64,000 nt of DNA. Origin: CALODP01 sp942492055. Its GTDB lineage: Bacteria > Bacteroidota > Ignavibacteria > Ignavibacteriales > Melioribacteraceae. Shown piece after piece: positions 7,024-17,460 of this stretch; the first letter of the stretch is position 1, and each line of letters begins with the position of its first letter. The notes beneath the pieces are model-generated. The model was not told the DNA's origin. It ran no database searches and saw nothing but the letters and a program-made list of their open reading frames with translations. The stretch spans positions 682,001-746,000 of the forward strand of contig CALODP010000019.1 of the NCBI GenBank assembly GCA_942492055.1, in the 5' to 3' direction. Position numbers and translations under genes: made by a program.

Positions 7024-10011
7024 TTATTCTTTATCCAGCTTGGAAAGAGTAGTGAAGAGTTCTTTTTCGGAATTTACTTTCTCTTCGTTTCCATAGACAC
7101 AATAATTATCTTTAGCCAAAACATCACCTATCATTTTAGCGAAGGACCGGATATCTTCTTTGGTTGTGCTTAAAATAGCGTCTCTTTCTTCTTGAATATC
7201 TTCCTTAGTTGTTTTTTCCAAATATCTTCTTACGGCAACATTTCCTTTCTGTGAAGGAGTAAGAGGATTATCGATATTAGCTATCGTACCGATAATGAAT
7301 CTGGTCATCTCCGTTTTCTCCGCGTCGAAATTTTTCAGATATTCAACGGTATTATCGTAATTAACCAATGTTTCTTTCAAATTAGGATCACGATAAGAAT
7401 TAAAAGAGACCTGGCCGTTAGGAGAACATGTAATCCATCCTCCGTAGGCCCCACCGATTACTCTAACCTGATTTTGCAACCATTCTCTCGATACAACCTG
7501 ATTGAGCACCTGTATTTTTCCGTTCCATTCGTAACCGAGTTTTTTGTAGTCGTATCCCTGAATTACATATTGAACTTTGGAAGCGGTAAGGATACCTTCT
7601 TTTTTATTTTCCGGTTTCAATTTCCATTCGTTCATTTTTACATCGGCGCCAGGCAAAGAACTAACGAATCCGGCAAATTCCTTTTCATACTTTTCAACAT
7701 CGATTTCGTCACATGTTAATGTTCCGCTAAGATTATTTTTGTTGAATAGTAATTTGGCTGTCTTTTCGAGATTTTCTACGATCTTATCGGCGTTCGCGTC
7801 ATAATTCTTAACCAAATCGGTCAAAAATCTGTAATATTCTATTCCGCCGGTTATTTCATTGAACAAACCTTCTTCCGAGAAATAAGAAAGAGCTCTCATG
7901 GAAGCGAAGCGATATCCGTTCCCTTTAACAGCTCCTTCCATTCTTGCCTGGAATCTGGTAAGAATGGCTTTCAATCTTTCTTTATCATCATATTTGGTTT
8001 TGTTAACGATCTCTTCCAAAAGCTCGAACATCTTATCAAGCTTATTATTCATAGCTTTCGCGTTAACTACGAAATAGGGAATAAAATTCTCATCTTTTTT
8101 CTCAATAACATATGTATTCAAATAAGCGGAAAATCCACCTGTATGAATATTCAATTGTTTATCAAGATCTCCGTAAGAATAGTTTTCCGTATTCTGGCTT
8201 CCCAAAACTTCCGTTAATAAAGCCGCGTATGGAATTAATTCTTCGGGCAATACTCTGGTATCGAAGAATTGTCTTCCGTAAACAACTCCGTTTGTAAAAT
8301 CTTTGTGATAAAGAATATCTTTATCGGCTAATTTTTTATTTTCTATTGAATACCATTCCGCTTTCGGATTGATATCACTAAGCTCTAATAGAGGAATAGA
8401 GGCTAAAGCTTCCGGAGTATCTTCTCTCTTTTGGTATTCTATTAATTCTTTGGTTTCCTTAACGAGATTTGTAAGATCATCTTTCGACAATGATTTTTTA
8501 TACTCTGCCAATTCTTTAGATGTCTTTTCTACGATTTCGTTTTCCATTCCGGGCTTTGGTTCCAATACCATCAAGATGGAATGAGGATTATCAATAAGAT
8601 ATTCTTTTATTACCGATTCCAAATATCCGTTTTCCAGACTTTCCTTAATCTTGGCCAAAGGTTTTTCATACTCCAATCCGATAAACGGATCGTTATTAAA
8701 GAACCATCCTCTCATTACATTGAAAAGATTTGTTAATCCTTTCTGCGCGTCGTCCCCTTCTCTCAAATGGAATTCCATACGATTGATAATTCCTTCGAGA
8801 GCTTCTTTATCCAAACCTTCTTCGGCTACTTTCTTCATAACGGAAGTAACTATTTCGTAGAATTTCTCTTTTTGGTCAGGATTAGCGTTCTGTACTCTGA
8901 TTTCGAATACATTCTGTTTAATATCGTCATAACCGGCCGTAACTTCCTTGCCTATTCCAGCTTCCTGTAGAGCCAATCGAACAGGAGCAGATTCCTGATT
9001 AACAAGCGCGTCAGTTAAAATATCCAATGCCATTACCAAAGCGGGATCAGTATTCAATCCGGCCACGATATTCAGCGCCAAATATGTTTGCTCTTTTGTA
9101 TCGGCTCCTTCGGTAACAGGGTAAAATCCGTGATACTCTTTCATTTTATCGAAAGGTTTTTGGATAGGAAACTCGGCTTTAACATGAGTATCGTTGAATT
9201 TTGACAAGAATTCCTTATCAATCAATTCCAACTCTTTATCCAAATCGGCATCGCCATATAAGAAAATATGACTATTCGACGGATGATAATATTTTTTATG
9301 GAAATTCAAGAATTGCTCGTTAGTCAGTTCCGGAATTGCCTGCGGATATCCACCCGATGAATATTGATATCCGTTATCAGGGAAAAGATGTTTATAGGCC
9401 TGATAGTATAGTTCTCTTGTAGGAGTAGAAAAGGCTCCTTTCATTTCGTTATAAACAACACCTTTGTAAAGAACATCCCCATCTTCGTTCTCCAACTCAT
9501 GATGCCATCCTTCCTGCTTAAGAATTCTAGGATCGTCATAAATCAAAGGGTTCAAAACCGCGTCGAGATAGATATCCATGAGATTAAAATAATCTTTCTC
9601 ATTCATACTGGCAAAAGGATAAAAAGTTCTGTCGCTTCCGGTAAAAGCATTAATAAATGTGTTTAAGGATCCCTTAACCAAAATATCGAAAGGGGATTTT
9701 ACAGGATATTTCTTCGATCCGTTTAAAACAGAATGCTCCATAATATGAGGAGTTCCGCAATCGGATTCCGGAACCGTTTTAAAAGCAATTCCGAATGTTT
9801 TATTAATGTCTTCGGCTGCAATCTTTAAGAGTTGCGCCCCGCTTTTTTCATGCTTAAAGAAATAGCAATCCGCGTTAACTTCTTTTACGAATCGCTTTTC
9901 GATTAGCTTAAAGCCATGGTAAGATTTTCCTGTTTCCAATTCGCCCGCAAAAATTGTTGAACATATAAGAAACAAAAATAGGGAAAATATAAATGATTTT
10001 TTAACCCGCAT
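7024..10011 (-). CDS. M16C zinc metallopeptidase (presequence-protease / insulinase type), exported
   Basis: 995 residues. The signal peptide (residues 1-22) points to the periplasm or surface. The inverted zinc motif HIMEH is at 89-93, with the distal zinc ligand Glu189 in VVYNEMKGAFS, as in the PreP/falcilysin branch. The full length of about 970 mature residues carries both M16 halves plus the M16C-associated domain (PF08367) in the middle (about 480-720). PreP-type enzymes enclose and degrade unfolded peptides of up to about 65 residues. An exported bacterial copy probably clears peptides, for example for amino-acid scavenging (inference). Monocistronic, with a long AT-rich leader upstream. 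Confidence 0.92.
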   Translation of the reverse strand: MRVKKSFIFSLFLFLICSTIFAGELETGKSYHGFKLIEKRFVKEVNADCYFFKHEKSGAQLLKIAAEDINKTFGIAFKTVPESDCGTPHIMEHSVLNGSKKYPVKSPFDILVKGSLNTFINAFTGSDRTFYPFASMNEKDYFNLMDIYLDAVLNPLIYDDPRILKQEGWHHELENEDGDVLYKGVVYNEMKGAFSTPTRELYYQAYKHLFPDNGYQYSSGGYPQAIPELTNEQFLNFHKKYYHPSNSHIFLYGDADLDKELELIDKEFLSKFNDTHVKAEFPIQKPFDKMKEYHGFYPVTEGADTKEQTYLALNIVAGLNTDPALVMALDILTDALVNQESAPVRLALQEAGIGKEVTAGYDDIKQNVFEIRVQNANPDQKEKFYEIVTSVMKKVAEEGLDKEALEGIINRMEFHLREGDDAQKGLTNLFNVMRGWFFNNDPFIGLEYEKPLAKIKESLENGYLESVIKEYLIDNPHSILMVLEPKPGMENEIVEKTSKELAEYKKSLSKDDLTNLVKETKELIEYQKREDTPEALASIPLLELSDINPKAEWYSIENKKLADKDILYHKDFTNGVVYGRQFFDTRVLPEELIPYAALLTEVLGSQNTENYSYGDLDKQLNIHTGGFSAYLNTYVIEKKDENFIPYFVVNAKAMNNKLDKMFELLEEIVNKTKYDDKERLKAILTRFQARMEGAVKGNGYRFASMRALSYFSEEGLFNEITGGIEYYRFLTDLVKNYDANADKIVENLEKTAKLLFNKNNLSGTLTCDEIDVEKYEKEFAGFVSSLPGADVKMNEWKLKPENKKEGILTASKVQYVIQGYDYKKLGYEWNGKIQVLNQVVSREWLQNQVRVIGGAYGGWITCSPNGQVSFNSYRDPNLKETLVNYDNTVEYLKNFDAEKTEMTRFIIGTIANIDNPLTPSQKGNVAVRRYLEKTTKEDIQEERDAILSTTKEDIRSFAKMIGDVLAKDNYCVYGNEEKVNSEKELFTTLSKLDKE

Positions 10012-10279
10012 TATTCCTCCGAAAAATGATTGTGTTTATTACCCGAAAATGTTAGACGTGTAGCCATATAATAATGTTGCATAAATCCTTTTATTTACAA
10101 TGAATATTCTTCACGAGATATTAGATGGTTATAAATATATACATCTTAGTACTTTATAATATTGATTAACATACAACTAATAGCTATTATTGTAGAGTAT
10201 AGAGCAATTTTTCTCATGTTCTCTGTAGTTTCTTGAAATCCACCTACTATTGAAATAGAAAATCTCGGAGTCCCTTACT

Positions 10280-12331
10280 ATGAGTATTAAAGACCGATCG
10301 GTTCGTTTTAAAATATTTATCCCTATTGTTACCTTGGTTTTTCTCTTTTTAATTACCGGATCATTTTTAGAGTTGAAAGATAAATATGATATGCAGCATG
10401 AAAAAGCTCTAAACCTGAATTTGGTTCTTTTATCGGCAAGAAAAGCCGAAAAAAACTTCATTCACTACAAAGATACGAAATACACCGAATCGGTTGCCCG
10501 TCAAACTTCTCTTTTCACCGAAAATATCGAACCGTTTCTTGATAAACCGGAGGGAGAATTCCTTAGCAATAGCATAAAAGAATATATAAAAATATTCGAC
10601 AAGTATACTCAGCAAACTATTCTCCGCGGTTTAACTGAAAAATCGGGGTTGGAAGGGGAGATAAAACAGACCTATTCCGAACTCGAAAAATTACTCAATA
10701 TAAAGGGAAACACCGAGCTGAAAATGTTTCTTCTTCAGGCAAGAAGAAATGAGAAGAATTATTTTACCTGGAACGATGATAAATATTATAAAGCAGCCAG
10801 AGGAATTCTTTCAACAATCGGAAAGAAAACGAATGAGCCGGAGATTAAAGAGGTAGCCAAAAAATATAATAAATTGCTTATAAAAGCTTCCGGAATATTT
10901 AAAGCGCAGCAACTAGAGGCAATTAGTCTTACCGAGCTAAATATCAAGATGGAAAAGGCTATTAAAACTCTCGTGGATGAAACGAAATCCGAGGCAGACA
11001 ATTATGATTTTCTCGCAAGATCCGTTTACATTATTTCTTTAATTTTGGGACTCTGGACGGGAATAGTAATTGTAAAAAAAATAACTCGTCCGATTAAAGA
11101 ACTGCAAGAAGCGACTGAGCAATATATCGGAGGAGATAAAAATATTGTAATCGAAGTGCACTCAAAAGATGAGATTGGCAATCTTGCTTCTTCTTTTAAT
11201 AAAATGATTTCCGCCGTAAACAGATATCAAAAGAATATTCTGGAGGAAAAAGCGGGAGTTGAGAAAAAAGTTGAGCTTGCAGTCGAGGAATCGGAGAAAC
11301 AGAAAAATTATCTGGCCGAAAGTATTGATAAGATTCTTATTCAAATGGAAAGTTTTGCCGGTGGAAATTTAAACGCGAAACTAAGTGTAAACACCCAAGA
11401 TGAGATAGGAAAGTTATTCGCTGGATTTAATAAAACGGTAGAAACGGTTAAAAACATCATTTTGGAATTAAATGAAGTTATAAATGTAGCAACCGAATCG
11501 GCAGCGGAAATTTCATCCTCTTCGGAAGAGATGGCTTCCGGCGTACATGAATCGAGCGCTCAATCGGAAGAAATAGCGAGCGGAGTTCAGGAAATGGTCG
11601 TTACGATCACCGAGAATGCCATGAACGCTAAAAAAGCCTCCGATGATTCCCAAGATGTAAAAAAATATACGGAAGAGAGTAAAGGATTAATAAAACTTAA
11701 CAGAGACGGAATGGATAAAATGCTAGAATCAACAAATCATTCCGCCGAAATAATCTCTTCATTATCGGAGAAGTCGAAGCAAATTGGAGAAATTACTCAG
11801 GTAATAGATGATATAGCGGATCAAACAAATCTTTTGGCTCTTAATGCCGCAATAGAAGCAGCTAGAGCAGGTGAACAGGGAAGAGGATTTGCCGTTGTAG
11901 CGGATGAGGTAAAGAAACTTGCCGAAAGAACTACCAAGGCCACAAAAGAGATTGCCGAGACAATCAGAGCTATCCAGTCAGAAGCAATTAATGCCGATTC
12001 ATCCATGAAAGAATCGCAAAATGTAGTATCGGAAACACGAGGAAGAGCTGACGCGGTCTCCGCTTCATTGGAAAATATTCTTAATACATCTTCCAGAGTA
12101 GCTGACGAAATAGAATTTGTTGCTACTGCTTCCGAACAGCAATCATCAACAGCGGAGCAGATTAGCCAAAATATCGAAGCCATAAATACGGTTATCAACC
12201 AGAGCGCGGCCGGCATTCAAGAAATTGCCCATGCGGCAGAGGATTTGAATAAAATTACAACCAGACTAGCCCAGATAATCGCCAGATTCAGTTCGGAAAA
12301 AGAAGAACGGTATTACTTAACTACCAATTAA
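10280..12331 (+). CDS. Methyl-accepting chemotaxis protein with helical-bimodular sensor
   Basis: 683 residues. One transmembrane helix is near 13-31 and a second near 245-264. The periplasmic region between them has two copies of a pattern like LLSARKAEKNF and LLQARRNEKNYF, typical of the HBM sensor domain (PF16591), which in known cases binds organic acids. A HAMP domain follows, with a second HAMP-like segment near 350-395, and then the methyl-accepting signalling domain. Its hairpin tip is visible as DQTNLLALNAAIEAARAGEQ with GRGFAVVADEV after it. No che genes lie nearby. Ligand unknown. Confidence 0.92.
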   Translation: MSIKDRSVRFKIFIPIVTLVFLFLITGSFLELKDKYDMQHEKALNLNLVLLSARKAEKNFIHYKDTKYTESVARQTSLFTENIEPFLDKPEGEFLSNSIKEYIKIFDKYTQQTILRGLTEKSGLEGEIKQTYSELEKLLNIKGNTELKMFLLQARRNEKNYFTWNDDKYYKAARGILSTIGKKTNEPEIKEVAKKYNKLLIKASGIFKAQQLEAISLTELNIKMEKAIKTLVDETKSEADNYDFLARSVYIISLILGLWTGIVIVKKITRPIKELQEATEQYIGGDKNIVIEVHSKDEIGNLASSFNKMISAVNRYQKNILEEKAGVEKKVELAVEESEKQKNYLAESIDKILIQMESFAGGNLNAKLSVNTQDEIGKLFAGFNKTVETVKNIILELNEVINVATESAAEISSSSEEMASGVHESSAQSEEIASGVQEMVVTITENAMNAKKASDDSQDVKKYTEESKGLIKLNRDGMDKMLESTNHSAEIISSLSEKSKQIGEITQVIDDIADQTNLLALNAAIEAARAGEQGRGFAVVADEVKKLAERTTKATKEIAETIRAIQSEAINADSSMKESQNVVSETRGRADAVSASLENILNTSSRVADEIEFVATASEQQSSTAEQISQNIEAINTVINQSAAGIQEIAHAAEDLNKITTRLAQIIARFSSEKEERYYLTTN

Positions 12332-12335
12332 ATAT

Positions 12336-12365
12336 AAAAAGGCTGCCCTTACGGACAGCCTTTCT
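12336..12365. terminator. Bidirectional rho-independent terminator
   Basis: AAAGGCTGCC and GGACAGCCTTT form a stem with T-runs on both sides between the convergent chemoreceptor and YHS genes. Confidence 0.85.
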
Positions 12366-12367
12366 TT

Positions 12368-12724
12368 TTAGTGTTTCATTTTCATCTTTTCTTTCTTTGC
12401 TTTCACCTTAATAAATAATTTTCCATCCTCGCTAAGGTTTTTCATATATTTTTCCGGATCGGCTTTGAATTTTTTATCACATCCGGGGCAGCAAAATCCG
12501 ATTTTTTTTCCTTTGTACATTACAGTCGGTGATTCCGGATCTACTTCCTCCCCTCTTACGGGACAATATTTATTCCAGATTTTTGCCGTATCGAGCTTTA
12601 CTGTTTCGGCAGAACAACAAGCCGATTTTTCCGCTCCTTCGGAACAACAGTCTTTTTCTTCCTGAGCAAAAAGAGAGATAGATGATAAGAAAAGAGTTAT
12701 TATTATTACTTTCGCGAGTCTCAT
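12368..12724 (-). CDS. Cys-rich YHS-domain metal-binding protein
   Basis: 118 residues. A signal peptide (residues 1-20) is followed by a Cys-rich stretch (CCSEGAEKSACCSAE) and then a YHS domain (PF04945) of about 45 residues: KYCPVRGEEVDPESPTVMYK, KKIGFCCPGCDKKF and DPEKYM. YHS domains with FCCxGC bind transition metals and are common beside copper exporters. The tail is rich in K and M (KEKMKMKH), which could also bind Cu(I). It lies 16 bases after the pump gene and is the last gene of the efflux operon. Probable periplasmic copper chaperone or sink (inference). Confidence 0.85.
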   Translation of the reverse strand: MRLAKVIIITLFLSSISLFAQEEKDCCSEGAEKSACCSAETVKLDTAKIWNKYCPVRGEEVDPESPTVMYKGKKIGFCCPGCDKKFKADPEKYMKNLSEDGKLFIKVKAKKEKMKMKH

Positions 12725-12740
12725 GACTCCCTCCTATATG

Positions 12741-15700
12741 TTATTGGGTGATTTTTTTGATTTCATATTTTTTCCACGCGTAAAAGATAGCGGGATAAAC
12801 AGTTAGTTCCATTATCATACTTGTGAAAATTCCTCCGACCATAGGAGCGGCGATTCTTTTCATTACATCCGATCCCGTTCCAAATCCGATAATAATCGGA
12901 AGCAACCCTAGAAAGGTTGTCATTACCGTCATCATCTTAGGTCGTATTCTTTTTACAGCTCCTTCGAATATAGCTTCCCTCAAATCATGATTTGAGATCT
13001 TAGTTTTTCTCTTTAACATCTTTTCGTATGCCAAATCGAGATAGAGAAGCATTACCACTCCCGTTTCGGCGTCTACCCCGAGCAGGGCAATAATTCCTAC
13101 CCAAACGGCAACACTCATATTGAAACCGGCCAAATACAAGAACCACATCGCTCCGACAAGAGAGAAAGGAAGGGCGAGCAAAACGATAGATGTTTTCGCT
13201 AGTGATTTTGTGTTTACATATAATAAAAGAATAACTATCAACAACGTAACCGGAATGATTACCGCAAGCCGATCTTCCGCTCTTTGCATATACTCATATT
13301 GTCCGCTCCAGACTAAAGAATATCCTTCGGGAATTTTAACCTCTTCCGATATTACTTTCTTCGCTTCGGAAATGTAAGATCCTACGTCAATATCTTTGAT
13401 ATCGATATAGACCCAAACGTTCGGTCTGGCGTTTTCTGTTTTTATTACCGGCGGCCCTTTCTCTATTTTAATTTCGGCTACTTCCTCCAAGGGAATATTT
13501 CCTCCTCCCTTCAAAGGAATCAGAATTCTTTTCAGCATTTCGATATTATCACGATAGTCTCTCTTATATCGTAAATTTATCGGATATCGTTCCAAACCAT
13601 CTACGATCGTAGTAACTTTCATCCCTCCGAGAGCCGTTTTAATTACTTCCTGAACATCATCGGTGAGTAATCCGTATTTGGCGATATTATCCCGATCTAT
13701 CACTATATCGACATAATTTCCGCCGACTGATCTTTCGGAAAAGGCGGATCTTGTCTGTGGAATTTCCCTGGCCACCTTTTCTATCTGTTCGCCGAGTTGT
13801 TGAAGGATTGATAAATCAGGTCCGGCAATTTTTATTCCTACCGGAGTTTTAATTCCCGTCGAAAGCATATCGATTCTGGTTTTTATCGGCATCGTCCACG
13901 CGTTTGTCAATCCCGGAATCCGAACGGCATTATTCAATTCTTCTATCAATTTATCGGGTGTCATCCCTTCCCGCCACTCTTCTTCCGGTTTCAGAATAAT
14001 CGTTGTCTCTATCATAGATAGGGGAGCCGGATCCGTAGCCGATTCGGCTCTGCCGATTTTTCCGAAGACATTCTCAACTTCCGGAAATGATTTTATGATT
14101 TTATCCGTTTGTTGCAGAAGTTCTCTCGCTTTGGTTATTGAAACTCCCGGTAAAGTAGTCGGCATATAGAGTAAGTCTCCCTCGTAGAGAGGAGGCATAA
14201 ACTCAGATCCTATCTTGCTATAGGGGTAATAGGTAATTCCGATTATCATTAGGGCGACTCCCATTACCCACCACCGTTTTTTCATTACGAAATCGACAAT
14301 CGGGTGATAAATTTTCGTAAGGATTTTTGTGATAGGATTATCTTCTTCCCGTTTCATTTTTCCCCGAACGAAAAACCCGATTAATACCGGTACGATTGTT
14401 ACGGCCAATATTGTCGCAACTCCCATCGCGTAAGTTTTGGTAAACGCCAATGGCTTGAACATTCTTCCTTCTTGTTGTTCTAACGTAAAGACAGGCAAGA
14501 AAGAGATAGTTATTACGGCGAGGGAATAGAATATGGAAGGTCCTACTTCTTTGGCCGATTCCAATATTACTTTCCAATGTTCTCTTTGTTCTTCGGGGCT
14601 TTTCCGCTGTTCCATGCTAATATGATTGTGGGCGTTTTCTACCATCACAATTGCCGCGTCTACCATTGCCCCTATCGCAATTGCTATACCCCCCAAAGAC
14701 ATTATGTTAGCGTTGATTCCCTGAAACTTCATGATCAAAAATGATCCGAGTACGGCGGTTGGTAATGTAAAAATGGCAACCAAAGAACTCCTTACATGCA
14801 TCAGAAAGGCAATAATAATAAGAGCGACGATTATGCTCTCCTCGATCAGCTTAGCGGATAAATTATCTATCGCGCTATTTATTAACTCCGATCTGTCGTA
14901 TGCCGTTATTATTTCTACTCCTTCCGGCAACGCGTTACGTATTTCGTCTATTCTCTTTTTTACATTCTTTATGACATTAAGAGCATTCTCTCCGTATCTC
15001 ATTACGATAATTCCGCCGACTGTCTCTCCTTCACCGTTCCAATCAGCTAATCCTCTGCGCAATTCGGGCCCAATTACAACATCCGCGATATCTCTCAAGT
15101 ATATCGGAGTGGAGTTTGCTTTATCGAACCCGATTACTACTTTCCCGAGATCTTCTTTGCTTTTTATATATCCGAGACCTCTTACCATAAATTCGGTTTC
15201 GGAAATCTCCAGGAGTCTACCTCCCACATCGGAATTGCTCCTTTTTATGGCCTGCCGAATTTTCCCCAAAGGGATATCGTATGACGCCAGTTTTATCGGG
15301 TCTACCTCAACCTGGTATTGTTTCACGAATCCACCGATGCTCGCGACCTCCGCTACTCCTTCGATGGAGGAAAGTTCGTATCGGAGGAACCAATCCTGAA
15401 TAGATCTGAGTTCTTGCAAATCGTGATTATCTGAGCGCAATATATATTGATAAACCCAGCCTAATCCGGTTGCGTCCGGCCCCAGCTTCGGTGTAACTCC
15501 TTCGGGCAATTGATCTCCTATTGTGCTAAGATATTCCAGCACTCTCGATCTTGCCCAGTAAAGATCTGTTCCGTCTTCGAATATTATGTATACAAAAGAC
15601 AACCCGAAGGATGAATATCCTCTGACATCTTTGGCGAAGGGAACGGAAAGTAATTTAGTAGTTAAGGGATATGTTACCTGGTCTTCCACAATGCGCGGAC

Positions 15701-15896
15701 CTTGCCCGGGAAATTCGGTCATTACGATGACCTGCACATCGCTAAGATCGGGAATAGCGTCTACGGCGGTATTTTTCAACGCCCATATTCCTCCGAATAT
15801 TAGCGCCGCCGTAAGAACTATTACAATAAATTTATTTTCAACGGACCATTCGATTAATTTCGAGATGGCTCCTTCTTTATTTTTATTCGATAGCAT
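12741..15896 (-). CDS. cusA: CusA-type heavy-metal efflux RND transporter (Cu+/Ag+)
   Basis: 1051 residues from ATG 15896, which has GGAG eight bases upstream; an in-frame ATG at 15950 would overlap the adaptor gene by 20 bases and has a poorer site. The architecture is that of an HME-RND pump: TM1 near residue 20, two large periplasmic loops, twelve TM helices. Residues resembling the CusA methionine relay are present in LLYMPTTLPG, SMIETT and DMLSTGIKTPVGIK, which favours monovalent copper or silver over zinc/cobalt. Proton-relay acidic residues sit in AMVDAAIVMVEN and VDAETGVVML. It works with the adaptor and the outer-membrane channel encoded just upstream in the same operon. Confidence 0.92.
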   Translation of the reverse strand: MLSNKNKEGAISKLIEWSVENKFIVIVLTAALIFGGIWALKNTAVDAIPDLSDVQVIVMTEFPGQGPRIVEDQVTYPLTTKLLSVPFAKDVRGYSSFGLSFVYIIFEDGTDLYWARSRVLEYLSTIGDQLPEGVTPKLGPDATGLGWVYQYILRSDNHDLQELRSIQDWFLRYELSSIEGVAEVASIGGFVKQYQVEVDPIKLASYDIPLGKIRQAIKRSNSDVGGRLLEISETEFMVRGLGYIKSKEDLGKVVIGFDKANSTPIYLRDIADVVIGPELRRGLADWNGEGETVGGIIVMRYGENALNVIKNVKKRIDEIRNALPEGVEIITAYDRSELINSAIDNLSAKLIEESIIVALIIIAFLMHVRSSLVAIFTLPTAVLGSFLIMKFQGINANIMSLGGIAIAIGAMVDAAIVMVENAHNHISMEQRKSPEEQREHWKVILESAKEVGPSIFYSLAVITISFLPVFTLEQQEGRMFKPLAFTKTYAMGVATILAVTIVPVLIGFFVRGKMKREEDNPITKILTKIYHPIVDFVMKKRWWVMGVALMIIGITYYPYSKIGSEFMPPLYEGDLLYMPTTLPGVSITKARELLQQTDKIIKSFPEVENVFGKIGRAESATDPAPLSMIETTIILKPEEEWREGMTPDKLIEELNNAVRIPGLTNAWTMPIKTRIDMLSTGIKTPVGIKIAGPDLSILQQLGEQIEKVAREIPQTRSAFSERSVGGNYVDIVIDRDNIAKYGLLTDDVQEVIKTALGGMKVTTIVDGLERYPINLRYKRDYRDNIEMLKRILIPLKGGGNIPLEEVAEIKIEKGPPVIKTENARPNVWVYIDIKDIDVGSYISEAKKVISEEVKIPEGYSLVWSGQYEYMQRAEDRLAVIIPVTLLIVILLLYVNTKSLAKTSIVLLALPFSLVGAMWFLYLAGFNMSVAVWVGIIALLGVDAETGVVMLLYLDLAYEKMLKRKTKISNHDLREAIFEGAVKRIRPKMMTVMTTFLGLLPIIIGFGTGSDVMKRIAAPMVGGIFTSMIMELTVYPAIFYAWKKYEIKKITQ

Positions 15897-15930
15897 TATT
15901 TTTTCTCCGCTATGGTCATATTGTTTGAGA

Positions 15931-17460
15931 TTATTTATGCTCGTATCCATTCTCTACAAGATTTTCTTTCACTTGCCCGAGTGTATATTCTTTCAGTTTC
16001 ATTTCGCATGCCGGGCATCTTCCTTTTTCGTCGGAAATAATATTCCAATCCATAGGGCACTCAAACAATTTTCCGTTTCCGTTCTTATCCAGCTTTTCCA
16101 CATCTATTACGCCGGTTCTTATTAATGGAGATTCAATACCATATTCGTTTCCTTGTTCTTCATTCGGAGTCTCCTCCATATTTTCCATTGAAGCATTATT
16201 ATGCCCCGAATGCGCGGAGAAAGAGTTGATCGCGGATTTCAATCTACTCTCAGAATCTATCATGAACTGAGCGGAGCTAACTACGGCCTCGTTCTCTTCC
16301 AATCCTCCCGTTACATGATAATACCCGTTATAATATCCACCGAGTTTCAGCGGTATCGGTTTATATTTCCCTTTATGAATCCATTTGACGGCAAAATCGT
16401 TATTACCGGCTCTAATTATGGCATCCTCAGGGATAAGAATTCCGGATCCTTTTGGAGCTCCTTCTATTTCGATTTTTGCCAACATCGAAGGTTTCAAGGA
16501 ATAATCGGCATTGGAAATATCTATCCTTACCTTAACCGTTCTAGTTTTGTTTTCCATTGTCGGATAAATAAATGATACTTTCCCGATAATCTCTTTTTCG
16601 GGAAAAGCGTTTAAATATATTTTTGCCTCGGCTCCCGGCTCCATATCAGCAATTTCTTTCTCATACAGATCAGCGATAAGCCATAGGGAGGATAGATCAT
16701 GAATTTTGATAAGTGATTTCCCTTTGTTTATTCTTTCCCCTTCCGCAACATATTTTTCCATCACAATTCCCGCTGAAGGTGAATAGATCGGAATAATCGT
16801 TCTTACTTTTCTTGAATTTCTTAATTCATCGATCTCTTTTTGCGTCATGTTAAGAAGCTTCATTTTTCGGATACTGTTTTCGATAATGCCGTCGGACGAG
16901 TATTTTCCCGTGCCCATTTTTTCTTTATAGGACAATGCCGCCAAATATTCTTCCTGCGCTTCCACAAGTTCGGGGGAATATATTTCGAGGATTTTTTCCC
17001 CTTTCCCGATTCTCTCACCCTCGAATTTTTTGTATAGTTTCTCTATCCAGCCATTAACTCTCGAGTTTACGATATATTCTTTTCGCTCGTCATTGCGTAA
17101 TATTCCGTTAGTTCTAATTAATTTCCGTAAGCTACCTGACTTAACGTGAACATATTTTATATTCATATTTTGTTCGACAATCGGATCTATGGAAATCAAT
17201 CCTTCGCTCCCGGCGGAAGATTCTCCGTTCTCTTTTATAGGCGTTAATTTCATTTCGCAGATCGGGCAATTCCCCGGTTCCTCCGAAATAATTTCGGGGT
17301 GCATTCCGCAAGTATATAGCTGCTTTTTCTCTCCATCCGAATGATTATGAATTTCATTAGGGCTTTCATTTACATGCTTACTTCCGAGCTCCGATTTTAT
17401 TATATATGCCACCGCAATTACCAAGAGCAGAGCCAGTATTATGTTTATTCTATTTTTCAT
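15931..17460 (-). CDS. cusB: CusB-type RND efflux periplasmic adaptor with two heavy-metal-binding modules
   Basis: 509 residues. An N-terminal membrane anchor (residues 5-23) is followed by a heavy-metal-binding domain near 48-76: YTCGMHPEIISEEPGNCPIC with EMKL after it. The body is a membrane-fusion protein: barrel-sandwich hybrid, a helical hairpin (EEYLAALSYKEKMG) and a beta-barrel. The C-terminus carries a second, related module (ECPMDWNIISDEKGRCPACE). Most relatives have only one such domain. CusB binds Cu(I)/Ag(I) in the periplasm and hands it to CusA. It overlaps the upstream channel gene by 11 bases, so the two are translationally coupled. Confidence 0.9.
   Translation of the reverse strand: MKNRINIILALLLVIAVAYIIKSELGSKHVNESPNEIHNHSDGEKKQLYTCGMHPEIISEEPGNCPICEMKLTPIKENGESSAGSEGLISIDPIVEQNMNIKYVHVKSGSLRKLIRTNGILRNDERKEYIVNSRVNGWIEKLYKKFEGERIGKGEKILEIYSPELVEAQEEYLAALSYKEKMGTGKYSSDGIIENSIRKMKLLNMTQKEIDELRNSRKVRTIIPIYSPSAGIVMEKYVAEGERINKGKSLIKIHDLSSLWLIADLYEKEIADMEPGAEAKIYLNAFPEKEIIGKVSFIYPTMENKTRTVKVRIDISNADYSLKPSMLAKIEIEGAPKGSGILIPEDAIIRAGNNDFAVKWIHKGKYKPIPLKLGGYYNGYYHVTGGLEENEAVVSSAQFMIDSESRLKSAINSFSAHSGHNNASMENMEETPNEEQGNEYGIESPLIRTGVIDVEKLDKNGNGKLFECPMDWNIISDEKGRCPACEMKLKEYTLGQVKENLVENGYEHK

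Noticed and set aside
15897..15950. Upstream ATG (15950) for the CusA-type pump
   Set aside because: Ribosome site is poor and the added 18 residues are not family-like; ATG 15896 with GGAG is preferred, though not proven.
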